Of a stretch of 64,000 nt of DNA, positions 51,381 to 59,169 are shown in pieces. A program made the position numbers and the translations under genes. Source of the stretch: Fermentibacter sp963718745 [NCBI: Candidatus Fermentibacterota bacterium]. GTDB taxonomy: Bacteria; Fermentibacterota; Fermentibacteria; Fermentibacterales. Positions within the stretch are counted from its first letter, which is position 1. Each line of letters starts with the position of its first letter. The DNA lies in contig OY970370.1 in NCBI GenBank assembly GCA_963718745.1, positions 2,294,001-2,358,000 on the forward strand. Reading direction: 5' to 3'. Under the pieces are notes generated by a model, which saw only the letters and a program-made list of their open reading frames with translations, searched no databases and was not told the DNA's origin.

Positions 51381-51520
51381 CATTCCTTTCCGCCTCATCA
51401 TCAGCGGAAACTCATAATTGTATAATGATCGAAAATCGAGTCGGCCAGACGATTGACATCGATCGTTTTCTGACCAATTCTGCCGTGTGCGTTTTCATCC
51501 CTGAAATGAGAGGAAGCCTC
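51381..51520 (+). promoter_or_regulatory. Control region of the formate dehydrogenase module
   Basis: An A/T-rich stretch in a GC-rich genome. It contains a perfect TATAAT at 51421-51426 without a clear -35 box, and TTGACA at 51453-51458 with AATTCT 17 bases further (51476-51481), 40 bases before the second REC start. Either may be the module promoter. No palindrome like that at 47340-47370 was found. Confidence 0.45.
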
Positions 51521-51919
51521 ATGAGCGAGAAGGTGCGAGTCCTGCTTGTGGACGACGATCCGGACTTCGTCGAAGCGAACACTATCGTCCTCGAGGCCAG
51601 CGGTTTCGAGGTAATTTCCGCGTCGAGCGGCGCCGAGGGGCTTGCACGGGTCCGGGACGACGGACCCGACATCGTCATCCTCGACGTGATGATGGAGAAC
51701 ACCGACGAAGGCTTCGCCGTCGCCCGCGACATCAGGAGGAAGCTCAACAGCGCAGTCCCGATAATCATGCTGACCTCCGTCGGCAAGGTCACCGGCTACG
51801 ACTACAAGCCGGAGGAGCACCCGGACTTCTTCCCGGTCGACGTATTCCTGGAGAAGCCCGTGCCGCCCCCGGTCCTGGTCGGCAAGATCAGGGAACTCGT
51901 GAACAAGGGGGGGGAGTAG
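51521..51919 (+). CDS. Stand-alone response-regulator receiver protein (REC2)
   Basis: A 132-residue receiver domain, close paralogue of REC1: LLVDDDPDFVEANTIVLEAS, IVILDVMMENTDEGFAVA, MLTSVGKVTGYDYKPEEH and VFLEKPVPPPVLVGKIREL are shared almost residue for residue. Asp, Thr/Ser and Lys switch residues are kept, so phosphorylation is possible. I start at the ATG at 51521 (GAGGAAG upstream); the frame is open 32 codons further into the control region. It leads REC-NuoE-NuoF-FdhA and its stop overlaps the next GTG. Confidence 0.9.
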   Translation: MSEKVRVLLVDDDPDFVEANTIVLEASGFEVISASSGAEGLARVRDDGPDIVILDVMMENTDEGFAVARDIRRKLNSAVPIIMLTSVGKVTGYDYKPEEHPDFFPVDVFLEKPVPPPVLVGKIRELVNKGGE

Positions 51920-52395
51920 TGGCGCGAAAGGCAGCCGAGATAGTCGCGGACGGCGTGGCTCTTCACGGAGCGGGCCGGGGCAGTGTGCTGATGCTGCTCT
52001 CCGACGTCAACCGCGAACTGGGGTCCGTACCCGGGGAGGCGATACTCGAGATCGCCAGGGTCTGCGGAACCAGCCAGGCGGATGTCCTCGGGGTCGCGAC
52101 ATTCTATTCGTTCATCTCCCTCGAGCCCCGCGGAATGCACATCGTCCGCCTCTGCGAGACGATCAGCTGCTCCATGAAGGGTTCGGCCGACATACTGGAG
52201 GCCGTCGAGAAGGAGCTCGGCATAAGAGCAGGGCAGACCACGCCCGACGGGCGGATCACGCTCGAGACCACGAGCTGCCTCGGCCTCTGCGACCAGAGCC
52301 CGGCGATGCTGGTCGACGACACACCTCACTCCAGGCTGACTCCCGAGAGGGCCTGCGAGATAGTCCGTGCGCTCTCGCAGGGAGGAGGAGCATGA
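51919..52395 (+). CDS. NuoE-type [2Fe-2S] subunit of the formate dehydrogenase module
   Basis: A 158-residue paralogue of the NuoE at 47891. The cluster Cys are in RLCETISCSMKGS and TSCLGLCDQSP. Differences concentrate in the first 30 residues, which probably contact the partner. GTG start shares a base with the REC2 stop (TAGTG). It should carry electrons between the next flavoprotein and FdhA. Confidence 0.92.
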   Translation: MARKAAEIVADGVALHGAGRGSVLMLLSDVNRELGSVPGEAILEIARVCGTSQADVLGVATFYSFISLEPRGMHIVRLCETISCSMKGSADILEAVEKELGIRAGQTTPDGRITLETTSCLGLCDQSPAMLVDDTPHSRLTPERACEIVRALSQGGGA

Positions 52396-53597
52396 AGAGG
52401 GAAGTCCTTCTCTCCGAAAGCCAGCCCGAGCTCGGCGGCGCTCTGCGCAAGGCCGTGGGCATGACGCCTGCCGACGTGGCGTTCGAGGTCAGGAACGCGA
52501 AGCTCCAGGGGCGCGGCGGAGCCGGCTTCCCCGCCGGCGTGAAGTGGGTTCTCGCGGGCGGCGCCTCCGGCGTGCAGAAGTACGTTGTCTGCAACGCCGA
52601 CGAGGGCGAGCCCGGGACCTTCAAGGACAGGATCCTCATCGAGAAGTACTCCGACCGCCTCATCGAGGGCATGGCTCTCGGTGGATATGCGATCGGCGCC
52701 GACAAGGGCCTGATCTATCTCCGGGCGGAATACCCGTACCTGGTTCCGGTGATCGAGGAGTCGGCCGCGCGGATGCGCAAGGCCGGCCTGCTGGGGAAAG
52801 GCATCCTCGGGAGCGGGTTCTCGTTCGATGTCGAGGTGCGCATGGGCGCAGGCGCGTATGTCTGCGGCGAGGAGACCGCTCTGCTCGACAGCATGGAGGG
52901 CAGGCGGGGCGAGCCCCGGAACAAGCCTCCCTTCCCGGTGAACACGGGCTTCATGGGCTGCCCGACCATAATCAACAACGTGGAGACCTTCGTGACCGTA
53001 CCCCACATCATCCTGAACGGCGCGGACTGGTTCCTCGCCCTCGGCGAGGGAGGGGACTCAGGCACCAAGCTCTTCAGCATATCGGGGGACGTCGAGAGAC
53101 CGGGCGTGTACGAGCTGGCGATGGGTTCGTCGATCGGCGAGCTGCTCGACCTGGCCGGCGCGAAGGACGTCCAGGCGATCCAGGTGGGAGGAGCCAGCGG
53201 CCGGACGATCAAGGGAACCGAGATCGACCGGGTTCTGTCGTTCCGCGACCTGCCCCCCGGAGGCAGCGTGATAGTGTTCGACAAGTCCCGCGACATGCTC
53301 GAGGTGCTGGAGAACTTCATGGAGTTCTTCGTGCACGAGTCGTGCGGCCAGTGCACTCCCTGCCGCGAGGGGAACCTCCAGCTCCTCCACGCGGTCCAGA
53401 CCCTCATCGAGGGGGGAGTGTGCTGCAGGAAGTGCCTCGGGGAGTTCATGTCGCTCGCGGAGGTCATGAAGGGCACCAGCAAGTGCGGCTTCGGCCAGAC
53501 CTCCCCCAACTGTTTCATGGACATCGTGCGCGACTTCATCGACCTTCCCGAGGACTGCTCGAGCGATGAGTGCTGCTGCGAGGGAGGCGACGCGTGA
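52392..53597 (+). CDS. NuoF-type NAD(H)-binding flavoprotein of the formate dehydrogenase module, with extra cysteines
   Basis: A 401-residue paralogue of the NuoF at 48367, with the same FMN/NADH motifs (GRGGAGFPAGVKW, NADEGEPGTFKDR) and [4Fe-4S] motif ESCGQCTPCREGN plus SKCGFGQ. It differs at the C-terminus: an added GGVCCRKCLGEF and a tail DCSSDECCCEGGDA, bringing seven extra Cys absent from the hydrogenase copy. These could form another cluster or a metal site that suits the FdhA partner. The reading frame overlaps the fdhA start by one base (TGATG). Role: NAD(H) exchange with the formate dehydrogenase. Confidence 0.92.
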   Translation: MKREVLLSESQPELGGALRKAVGMTPADVAFEVRNAKLQGRGGAGFPAGVKWVLAGGASGVQKYVVCNADEGEPGTFKDRILIEKYSDRLIEGMALGGYAIGADKGLIYLRAEYPYLVPVIEESAARMRKAGLLGKGILGSGFSFDVEVRMGAGAYVCGEETALLDSMEGRRGEPRNKPPFPVNTGFMGCPTIINNVETFVTVPHIILNGADWFLALGEGGDSGTKLFSISGDVERPGVYELAMGSSIGELLDLAGAKDVQAIQVGGASGRTIKGTEIDRVLSFRDLPPGGSVIVFDKSRDMLEVLENFMEFFVHESCGQCTPCREGNLQLLHAVQTLIEGGVCCRKCLGEFMSLAEVMKGTSKCGFGQTSPNCFMDIVRDFIDLPEDCSSDECCCEGGDA

Positions 53598-56296
53598 TGC
53601 ACAGCGTCAACATCACGATCAACGGAAAGGGCTTCGAGGTCAGAGAGGGCTCGACCATCCTCGGAGCATGCGGGGAGGCCGGCATCCACATCCCCATCCT
53701 CTGCTACCATCCGAAGCTGAAGATAGCGGGGAACTGCCGCCTGTGCTGCGTCGAGGTCGAAGGTTGCAGGACCCTGCAGCCGGCATGCGTCACGCCGATA
53801 ACTCCGAACATGGTGGTCCGGACTGACAGCGAGAAGGTGATGCAGGCCAGGCGGGTGATAGTGAACCTGCTCCTCGCGTCGCACAACTGCGACTGCCTCG
53901 TCTGCGAGGCTGCCGGTGCCTGCGAGCTTCAGAAGGCCGCCTACGAGACCGGCCTGGATGTCCGCTCCAGACAGTTCTTCACTTATGTCGACGACCTTCC
54001 GGACGTCGACTCATCCTCTCCCGTCCTCCAGTACGATCCATCCAAGTGCATCCAGTGCACCAGGTGCATCAGGGCCTGCGGCGAGATCCAGGGCAAGGGG
54101 ATCATTTCGGCCATCAACCGGAGCGCCGAGGTGAGGATAGCTGCAGGAATAACCACCTGGAGCGACTCGAAGTGCGACGGCTGCGGCGAATGCATACAGA
54201 TATGCCCGACGGGGGCCCTGTCGCAGAAGGCCTCTCCGGGCGTCAGGATCTGGGATGCGAAGAAGGTCCGCACCAGCTGCGCCTATTGCGGGGTCGGATG
54301 CCAGCTGGACATGTGGGTGCACGACGGCCGGCTGGTCAAGGTCGAAGGGGCCGACGTGGTCCCCAACTACGGGTCGACATGCGTCAAGGGTCGCTTCGGG
54401 CATGACTTCGTCAACTGCGACGACCGCCTCAAGACCCCCATGATCAGGCGTGACGGCGTGCTCGTCGAGGCTTCCTGGGACGAGGCGATCGCGGAGATAA
54501 CCTCCAGGTTCGGCAGGATCCGGGACGAGCATGGTCCGGACGCCATAGCCGGCCTCGCGTCGGCCAGGGTCTCCAACGAGGAGAACTATCTCTTCCAGAA
54601 GTTCATCCGCGCCGGAATCGGCACCAACAACGTCGACCACTGCGCGAGGCTGTGCCACGCCTCCACGGTCGCCGGCCTCGCAGCCGCCTTCGGCTCGGGT
54701 GCCATGACCAACTCCATAGCCGAGCTCGAACATGCTAAGTGCATCCTCGTGACGGGCTCCAACACGACCGAGACGCATCCGGTGATCGCAACCGTCATCA
54801 GGCGCGCGGTGCGCGAACATGGCGCGAAGCTGATAGTCGTCGATCCCAGGAGGATAGACCTGGTCGACAACGCGGCTCTGTGGCTCAGGCAGAGGAACGG
54901 CACTGACGTTGCCTGGATGAACGGCATGATGAACGTGATCCTGGCCGAGAACCTCCAGAATCAGGCATTCATCGACCAGAGGACCGAGGGCTTCGAGGAA
55001 TTCCGCAAGGTAGTGGAGCGCTTCACGCCCGAACGGGTCGAGGAGATCTCCGGGATCCCCGCCGACCTCCTGCGGCAGGCAGCGCGGATGTACGCGACGT
55101 CTGAAGCGTCCTCGATCATCTACTCCATGGGCATCACCCAGCACATCACCGGCACGGACAACGTCCTCTCCACGGCGAACCTGGCCATGCTGACGGGTCA
55201 GATAGGCAAGCCGTCGAGCGGCGTGAACCCCCTCAGAGGCCAGAACAACGTGCAGGGTGCATGCGACGTCGGCGCCCTGCCTGTCTTCTATCCCGGATAT
55301 CAGAAGGTCGCCGATCCTGCTGCGCAGGAGAAGTTCGAGAAGGCCTGGGGAAGGAAGCTGTCGCCGTCGGGCGGCCTGACGATAATCGAGATGATGGATG
55401 CGCTGGAGCACGGGAAGGTCAGGGGCATGCTCGTGATGGGCGAGAACCCCATGGTCTCCGACCCCAACCTCACCCACGTCGAGAAGGCGCTTCGCTCCGC
55501 AGAGTTCCTCGTAGTGATGGACATCTTCATGTCCGAGACAGCGGCCCTGGCGGACGTGGTCCTTCCGGCGGCGTCGTTCGCCGAGAAGGAGGGCACCTTC
55601 ACCAACACCGAGCGCCGGGTGATACTGCTGCGCGAGGTGCTTCCCCCTCCGGGACAGGCGAAGACCGACTGGCAGATCATCTGCGACATCTCGACGGCCT
55701 TCGGGTATCCGATGTGCTACTCCAGCGCCTCGGAGATCATGGACGAGATTGCCGCCCTCACCCCGATCTACGGCGGCATCCACCACTCCAGGCTGGCGGT
55801 GGAGGGCCTCCAGTGGCCGTGCCCCAACGACCAGCACCCCGGCACGGTCTTCCTGCACAGGGAGAAGTTCAGCCGCGGCCTGGGCAGGTTCAACCCGGTC
55901 GACTTCATACCTCCGGCCGAACTGCCTGATGACGAGTATCCCTTCATCCTCTCCACGGGCCGGATACTCTTCCACTACCACACGGGGACGATGAGCCGGA
56001 GGGTCGACGCCCTGAACGAGTACGTGGGCGGAGGCTACGCGGAGATCCATCCGAAGGACGCGGAGCGCCTGGGTCTGGTGGACGGGGGCAGGGTGGCGAT
56101 CGCCACGCGGAGGGGCCGGATCGAGACCGATGTGAGGGCGACCGAAAGGGTTGCCGAAGGATCGGTCTTCGTCCCGTTCCACTTCGCGGAGGCCGCCGCC
56201 AACATGCTCACCAACGACGCCCTCGATCCGACGGCGAAGATCCCGGAGTACAAGGTCGCGGCATGCAGCCTGTCGAGAGTCGGAAACGACAAGTGA
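53597..56296 (+). CDS. fdhA: Formate dehydrogenase catalytic subunit (Mo/W-bisPGD, Cys form) with NuoG-like N-terminus
   Basis: An 899-residue oxidoreductase for formate and CO2. The N-terminus matches the adjacent HydA: [2Fe-2S] (C36, C47, C50, C64), His-ligated [4Fe-4S] (H96, C100, C103, C109) and two [4Fe-4S] (C151-C161, C193-C203). The molybdopterin domain starts with SCAYCGVGCQL (C228, C231, C235, with C262). The active site is DHCARLCHASTV, with Cys353 where E. coli FdhF has selenocysteine. Later motifs: TGSNTTETHPV, MGITQHITGTDN, LRGQNNVQGACD and the NALDP-like end. ATG 53597 is preferred. With the NuoE and NuoF subunits it makes an NAD(H)-linked enzyme. Confidence 0.95.
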   Translation: MHSVNITINGKGFEVREGSTILGACGEAGIHIPILCYHPKLKIAGNCRLCCVEVEGCRTLQPACVTPITPNMVVRTDSEKVMQARRVIVNLLLASHNCDCLVCEAAGACELQKAAYETGLDVRSRQFFTYVDDLPDVDSSSPVLQYDPSKCIQCTRCIRACGEIQGKGIISAINRSAEVRIAAGITTWSDSKCDGCGECIQICPTGALSQKASPGVRIWDAKKVRTSCAYCGVGCQLDMWVHDGRLVKVEGADVVPNYGSTCVKGRFGHDFVNCDDRLKTPMIRRDGVLVEASWDEAIAEITSRFGRIRDEHGPDAIAGLASARVSNEENYLFQKFIRAGIGTNNVDHCARLCHASTVAGLAAAFGSGAMTNSIAELEHAKCILVTGSNTTETHPVIATVIRRAVREHGAKLIVVDPRRIDLVDNAALWLRQRNGTDVAWMNGMMNVILAENLQNQAFIDQRTEGFEEFRKVVERFTPERVEEISGIPADLLRQAARMYATSEASSIIYSMGITQHITGTDNVLSTANLAMLTGQIGKPSSGVNPLRGQNNVQGACDVGALPVFYPGYQKVADPAAQEKFEKAWGRKLSPSGGLTIIEMMDALEHGKVRGMLVMGENPMVSDPNLTHVEKALRSAEFLVVMDIFMSETAALADVVLPAASFAEKEGTFTNTERRVILLREVLPPPGQAKTDWQIICDISTAFGYPMCYSSASEIMDEIAALTPIYGGIHHSRLAVEGLQWPCPNDQHPGTVFLHREKFSRGLGRFNPVDFIPPAELPDDEYPFILSTGRILFHYHTGTMSRRVDALNEYVGGGYAEIHPKDAERLGLVDGGRVAIATRRGRIETDVRATERVAEGSVFVPFHFAEAAANMLTNDALDPTAKIPEYKVAACSLSRVGNDK

Positions 56297-56332
56297 GCTC
56301 CCGGACAACCACTCGCAAGGAGAGTGAGAACG

Positions 56333-57658
56333 GTGACTGAACCCAAGAAGACCGTGAACAGATGGCTCGTGGCCATCATGGGGACGGTTCTCCAGATCTG
56401 CCTGGGGACCATCTACGCGTGGAGCTACTTCCAGAACCCCCTGATGGCCTATGCAGGCTGGACCAACCAGCAGGTCGCCTGGATACTGTCACTCGCCATC
56501 TGCTTCCTGGGGCTCTCCGCCGCCGTGGGCGGGACGCTCCTGCCCAAGTTCGGCCCCCGCAAGCTGGCCGTGACCGGCGTGCTCCTGTACGCTCTCGGCT
56601 GGGTACTCGGCGGATTCGCCCTCGGCGCGAAGAGCCTTCCGCTCCTCTATGCAGGGCTGGGCGTGATCGGCGGCATAGGCCTTGGACTGGGCTATGTCAC
56701 CCCCGTTGCAACCGCGGCCAAGTGGTTCCCTGACAGGAAGGGCTTCATCACGGGCATGGTCGTCATGGGCTTCGGCCTGGGCGCCCTGCTGATGAGCAAG
56801 GTCATAGCCCCGTTCTCCGTGAACTACTTCACGACGGCGACCGCGGGCGGAGACCCCGTCACCGCCTGGCCGACCGTCTTCTACGTGATAGCCGCCGCGC
56901 TCGGAATCCCGGGGCTCATAGCGGCATCGCTGATGCAGAACCCGCCCTCGGGCTTCGTCCCGGCCGGATGGAAGCCCTCCGTCGCCGAGACGACCGCGAA
57001 CTCCGCGGTCCCCGTCGAACCGAAGCCCTGCGTCCTCTCCAGGCGGTTCGCGCTGATGTGGGTCATCTTCTTCTGCAACATAACCGCCGGGATAATGTTC
57101 ATCGGCTTCCAGTCGCCCCTGCTGCAGGACCTCCTCAAGCTGGAGGATCCGGGCATGGCTCCCGCCGCCCTGGCAGCCGCCGGAGCGACCCTGATCGCGA
57201 TCAGCTCCCTGTTCAACGGGATCGGACGCTTCTTCTGGGGCGGACTCTCCGACAAGATCGGCCGCACGCAGACCTTCAGGCTGATCCTCGGCAGCCAGAT
57301 CCTCGTCTTCATAGCATTGATGTTCGTCGACAGCCCGATCCTGTTCAGCGTCCTGGTGTGCTACATCCTGCTCTGCTACGGCGGCGGTTTCGGGACGGCG
57401 CCCTCGTTCGTCCTTACCGTCTTCGGCAACAAGGTCATGGCGGTAGTCTACGGCTGCCTCCTGACTGCCTGGTCGATGGCCGGCATAGTCGGCCCCCAGG
57501 TGGCAGCGAGGATAAAGGACGCCTTCCCCGACAATCCGTCGGAGGCTGCGTCGAAAACCTTCATGGTAGGCGCCGCATTCCTGGCTCTCGGTTTCCTGGT
57601 CTCCTTCTTCTTGAACAACAAGCCCTTCGCGGGCAGGAGCAGCAAGGCGGGAGCCTGA
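56333..57658 (+). CDS. OFA-family MFS transporter (oxalate/formate antiporter-like)
   Basis: A 441-residue transporter with 12 predicted helices. MGTVLQICLGTIYAWSYFQNPL and GIGLGLGYVTPVATAAKWFPDR are OFA signatures; the loop motif GRFFWGGLSDKIGRTQTF is the MFS A-motif copy of the second half. OxlT of Oxalobacter exchanges oxalate and formate; homologues also move formate or other monocarboxylates. Position right after fdhA favours formate export or uptake. GTG 56333 is chosen (AAGGAG ten bases before); GTG 56324 is possible. A GC-rich hairpin follows. Confidence 0.87.
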   Translation: MTEPKKTVNRWLVAIMGTVLQICLGTIYAWSYFQNPLMAYAGWTNQQVAWILSLAICFLGLSAAVGGTLLPKFGPRKLAVTGVLLYALGWVLGGFALGAKSLPLLYAGLGVIGGIGLGLGYVTPVATAAKWFPDRKGFITGMVVMGFGLGALLMSKVIAPFSVNYFTTATAGGDPVTAWPTVFYVIAAALGIPGLIAASLMQNPPSGFVPAGWKPSVAETTANSAVPVEPKPCVLSRRFALMWVIFFCNITAGIMFIGFQSPLLQDLLKLEDPGMAPAALAAAGATLIAISSLFNGIGRFFWGGLSDKIGRTQTFRLILGSQILVFIALMFVDSPILFSVLVCYILLCYGGGFGTAPSFVLTVFGNKVMAVVYGCLLTAWSMAGIVGPQVAARIKDAFPDNPSEAASKTFMVGAAFLALGFLVSFFLNNKPFAGRSSKAGA

Positions 57659-57670
57659 CGGCTCGAACCC

Positions 57671-57698
57671 GGGGACCCCGGCGCACGCCGGGGTCCCC
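57671..57698 (+). terminator. Hairpin terminator after the OFA transporter
   Basis: A perfect 12-bp stem (GGGGACCCCGGC, loop GCAC, GCCGGGGTCCCC). No T-run follows, so strength is uncertain. Confidence 0.6.
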
Positions 57699-57770
57699 CG
57701 CCCTTCCCCGCTCCGAAACCAGGCCGCAGCGTTTTCACGCCGGGATGACCGGCAGGATGATCGGAAAACC

Positions 57771-58469
57771 TTGGCTCTTGCAGCAGACAGACATATCACA
57801 ACCGTCAGGGCAGGCGTGGTCGGACATCCGGTCGACCTCCTCGTCCTGCAGACGACCCGGACCTTCAGGGTCGACGGAGAGGTGGCGGCTGTCTCCGTCT
57901 GCAGCCCGGGTGAGGAAACCCGTCACTGTCTCGGGTTCCTGCTGACGGAGGGCCTGCTCGCCCCGGGTGAGCACCCGCTTTCGATCGAAACGGACGGAGA
58001 CGAGGTATCCGTCCTCCTGTCCCACAGGGCCTTCCCGCAGGATCCTGTCGCGGTTGCCTCGGATCTCGCCATCCCGCTCGCGACCGTACTCGAATTGACG
58101 GCCGTGTCCGCCGGGCTTGCCCCCGTTCATGAAGCGACAGGGGGCACCCATTCCGCCTCCATCTTCCTGGATGGTTCACCGGCCGGTCACTCGGAGGACA
58201 TCAGCAGGAGCGCGGCATTCGAGAAGGCGGTCGGCTGTGCGATGGAGGCCGGCATCCGGTTCGAGGACACGGTACTGTGCCTGTCCTCGAGAGTCCCGGA
58301 AGGCTTCGTCATGAAGTCTGCCAGAGCCGGCATACCCATGATCGCGGCGGTCTCCGCCCCCACGCTCCAGGCTGCCTGCGCGGCCGAGAGGCTCGGTATA
58401 TGCCTGTGCGGATTCGTCCGCGGGACCGGGGCCAACGTCTACTCCTGCCCCTGGCGCGTAGGTCTGTGA
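57771..58469 (+). CDS. fdhD: FdhD-like sulfurtransferase lacking the CxxC loop
   Basis: FdhD transfers sulfur from IscS to the molybdenum cofactor so that formate dehydrogenase becomes active. This 232-residue homologue has GFLLTEGLL, EATGGTHSASIF, EDISRSAAFEKAVG (usual EDVGRHNAxDK), the RAGIPMIAAVSAPT strand and LCGFVRGTGANVYS. The CxxC-containing loop normally found some 30-50 residues before TGG is absent: the region reads LELTAVSAGLAPVHEATGG with no Cys. E. coli FdhD is 277 residues. The TTG start is tentative. Context after fdhA, and overlap with a MobA-like gene, support a cofactor role, but the sulfur-relay chemistry must differ. Confidence 0.8.
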   Translation: MALAADRHITTVRAGVVGHPVDLLVLQTTRTFRVDGEVAAVSVCSPGEETRHCLGFLLTEGLLAPGEHPLSIETDGDEVSVLLSHRAFPQDPVAVASDLAIPLATVLELTAVSAGLAPVHEATGGTHSASIFLDGSPAGHSEDISRSAAFEKAVGCAMEAGIRFEDTVLCLSSRVPEGFVMKSARAGIPMIAAVSAPTLQAACAAERLGICLCGFVRGTGANVYSCPWRVGL

Positions 58470-59056
58470 CCCCCGCTGAGATGACCCTTGTCGTCCTGGT
58501 CGGCGGAGAGTCCAGCCGGATGGGCACTCCCAAACACCTCCTGCCCCTGCCCGGCGGGACCATCCTGGACCGGATCCTGGACAGGCTGGGAGGCATGTTC
58601 GGAGATGTCATCGTGGCGGGCAGGGGTCTCCGGCCCATGCGGGAGGGTGTCAGGACAGTCGACGACGTCAGGTGCGAGAGGTGCCCGCTTGTCGGAATCC
58701 TGTCGGGGCTGCAGGCGTCCAGGACCGCCTTCTCCTTCGTGATCGCATGCGACATGCCCTTCGTGGAGCCTTCCCTGGTCGAGCTGCTCGCCTCGAAGGC
58801 CGGGGGAGGCGTTGATGTAGTGGTTCCGGTCGTCGGCGGCTTCTTCGAGCCGCTCTGCGCCGTCTACGGCAGGGCTGTGACCGGTGCGATAGCGGAATGC
58901 CTCGACTCGGGGCGGACCAAGACCACCAGCTTCTTCGGATCTGCAAGGCTCGCAGAGGTGGACGAGCGGGAGATCAGGTCCGTCGATCCCGCGCTCGCGT
59001 CATTCGTCAACCTCAACACCCCTTCGGACTATCTGAGACACTGCGCATCCTCCTGA
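58466..59056 (+). CDS. mobA: MobA-like molybdenum cofactor guanylyltransferase
   Basis: A 196-residue nucleotidyltransferase. LVVLVGGESSRMGTPKHLLPL is the MobA/MobA-like NTP-binding motif, FVIACDMPFVEPSLVELL the metal-binding loop, and FVNLNTPSDYL the usual ending. MobA attaches GMP to molybdopterin to make the guanine dinucleotide cofactor of formate dehydrogenases, so it fits the neighbouring fdhA and fdhD. GTG at 58466 overlaps the fdhD stop; ATG 58481 is an alternative. CTP-using MocA is a less likely reading. Confidence 0.85.
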   Translation: MTPAEMTLVVLVGGESSRMGTPKHLLPLPGGTILDRILDRLGGMFGDVIVAGRGLRPMREGVRTVDDVRCERCPLVGILSGLQASRTAFSFVIACDMPFVEPSLVELLASKAGGGVDVVVPVVGGFFEPLCAVYGRAVTGAIAECLDSGRTKTTSFFGSARLAEVDEREIRSVDPALASFVNLNTPSDYLRHCASS

Positions 59057-59169
59057 AACGCGCGATACCCCTCCATTCGACACGCTTCTGGCAGGCCCAT
59101 CCGGGCATTGCACCGGAGTGGGATATTCTGTAGAAAAGGTCGAAGTCCCCAAACAGGAAGGGAGCCGTC

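Noticed and set aside
54011-56308. 765-residue open frame on the minus strand across fdhA
   Set aside because: It is antisense to a strongly supported formate dehydrogenase, has no recognisable domain, and is rich in Arg, Gly and His as expected of a shadow frame in GC-rich DNA.
59108-59129. TTGCAC plus TATTCT as a promoter for the FadL-like gene
   Set aside because: The boxes are only 10 bases apart, too close for a sigma-70-type promoter.
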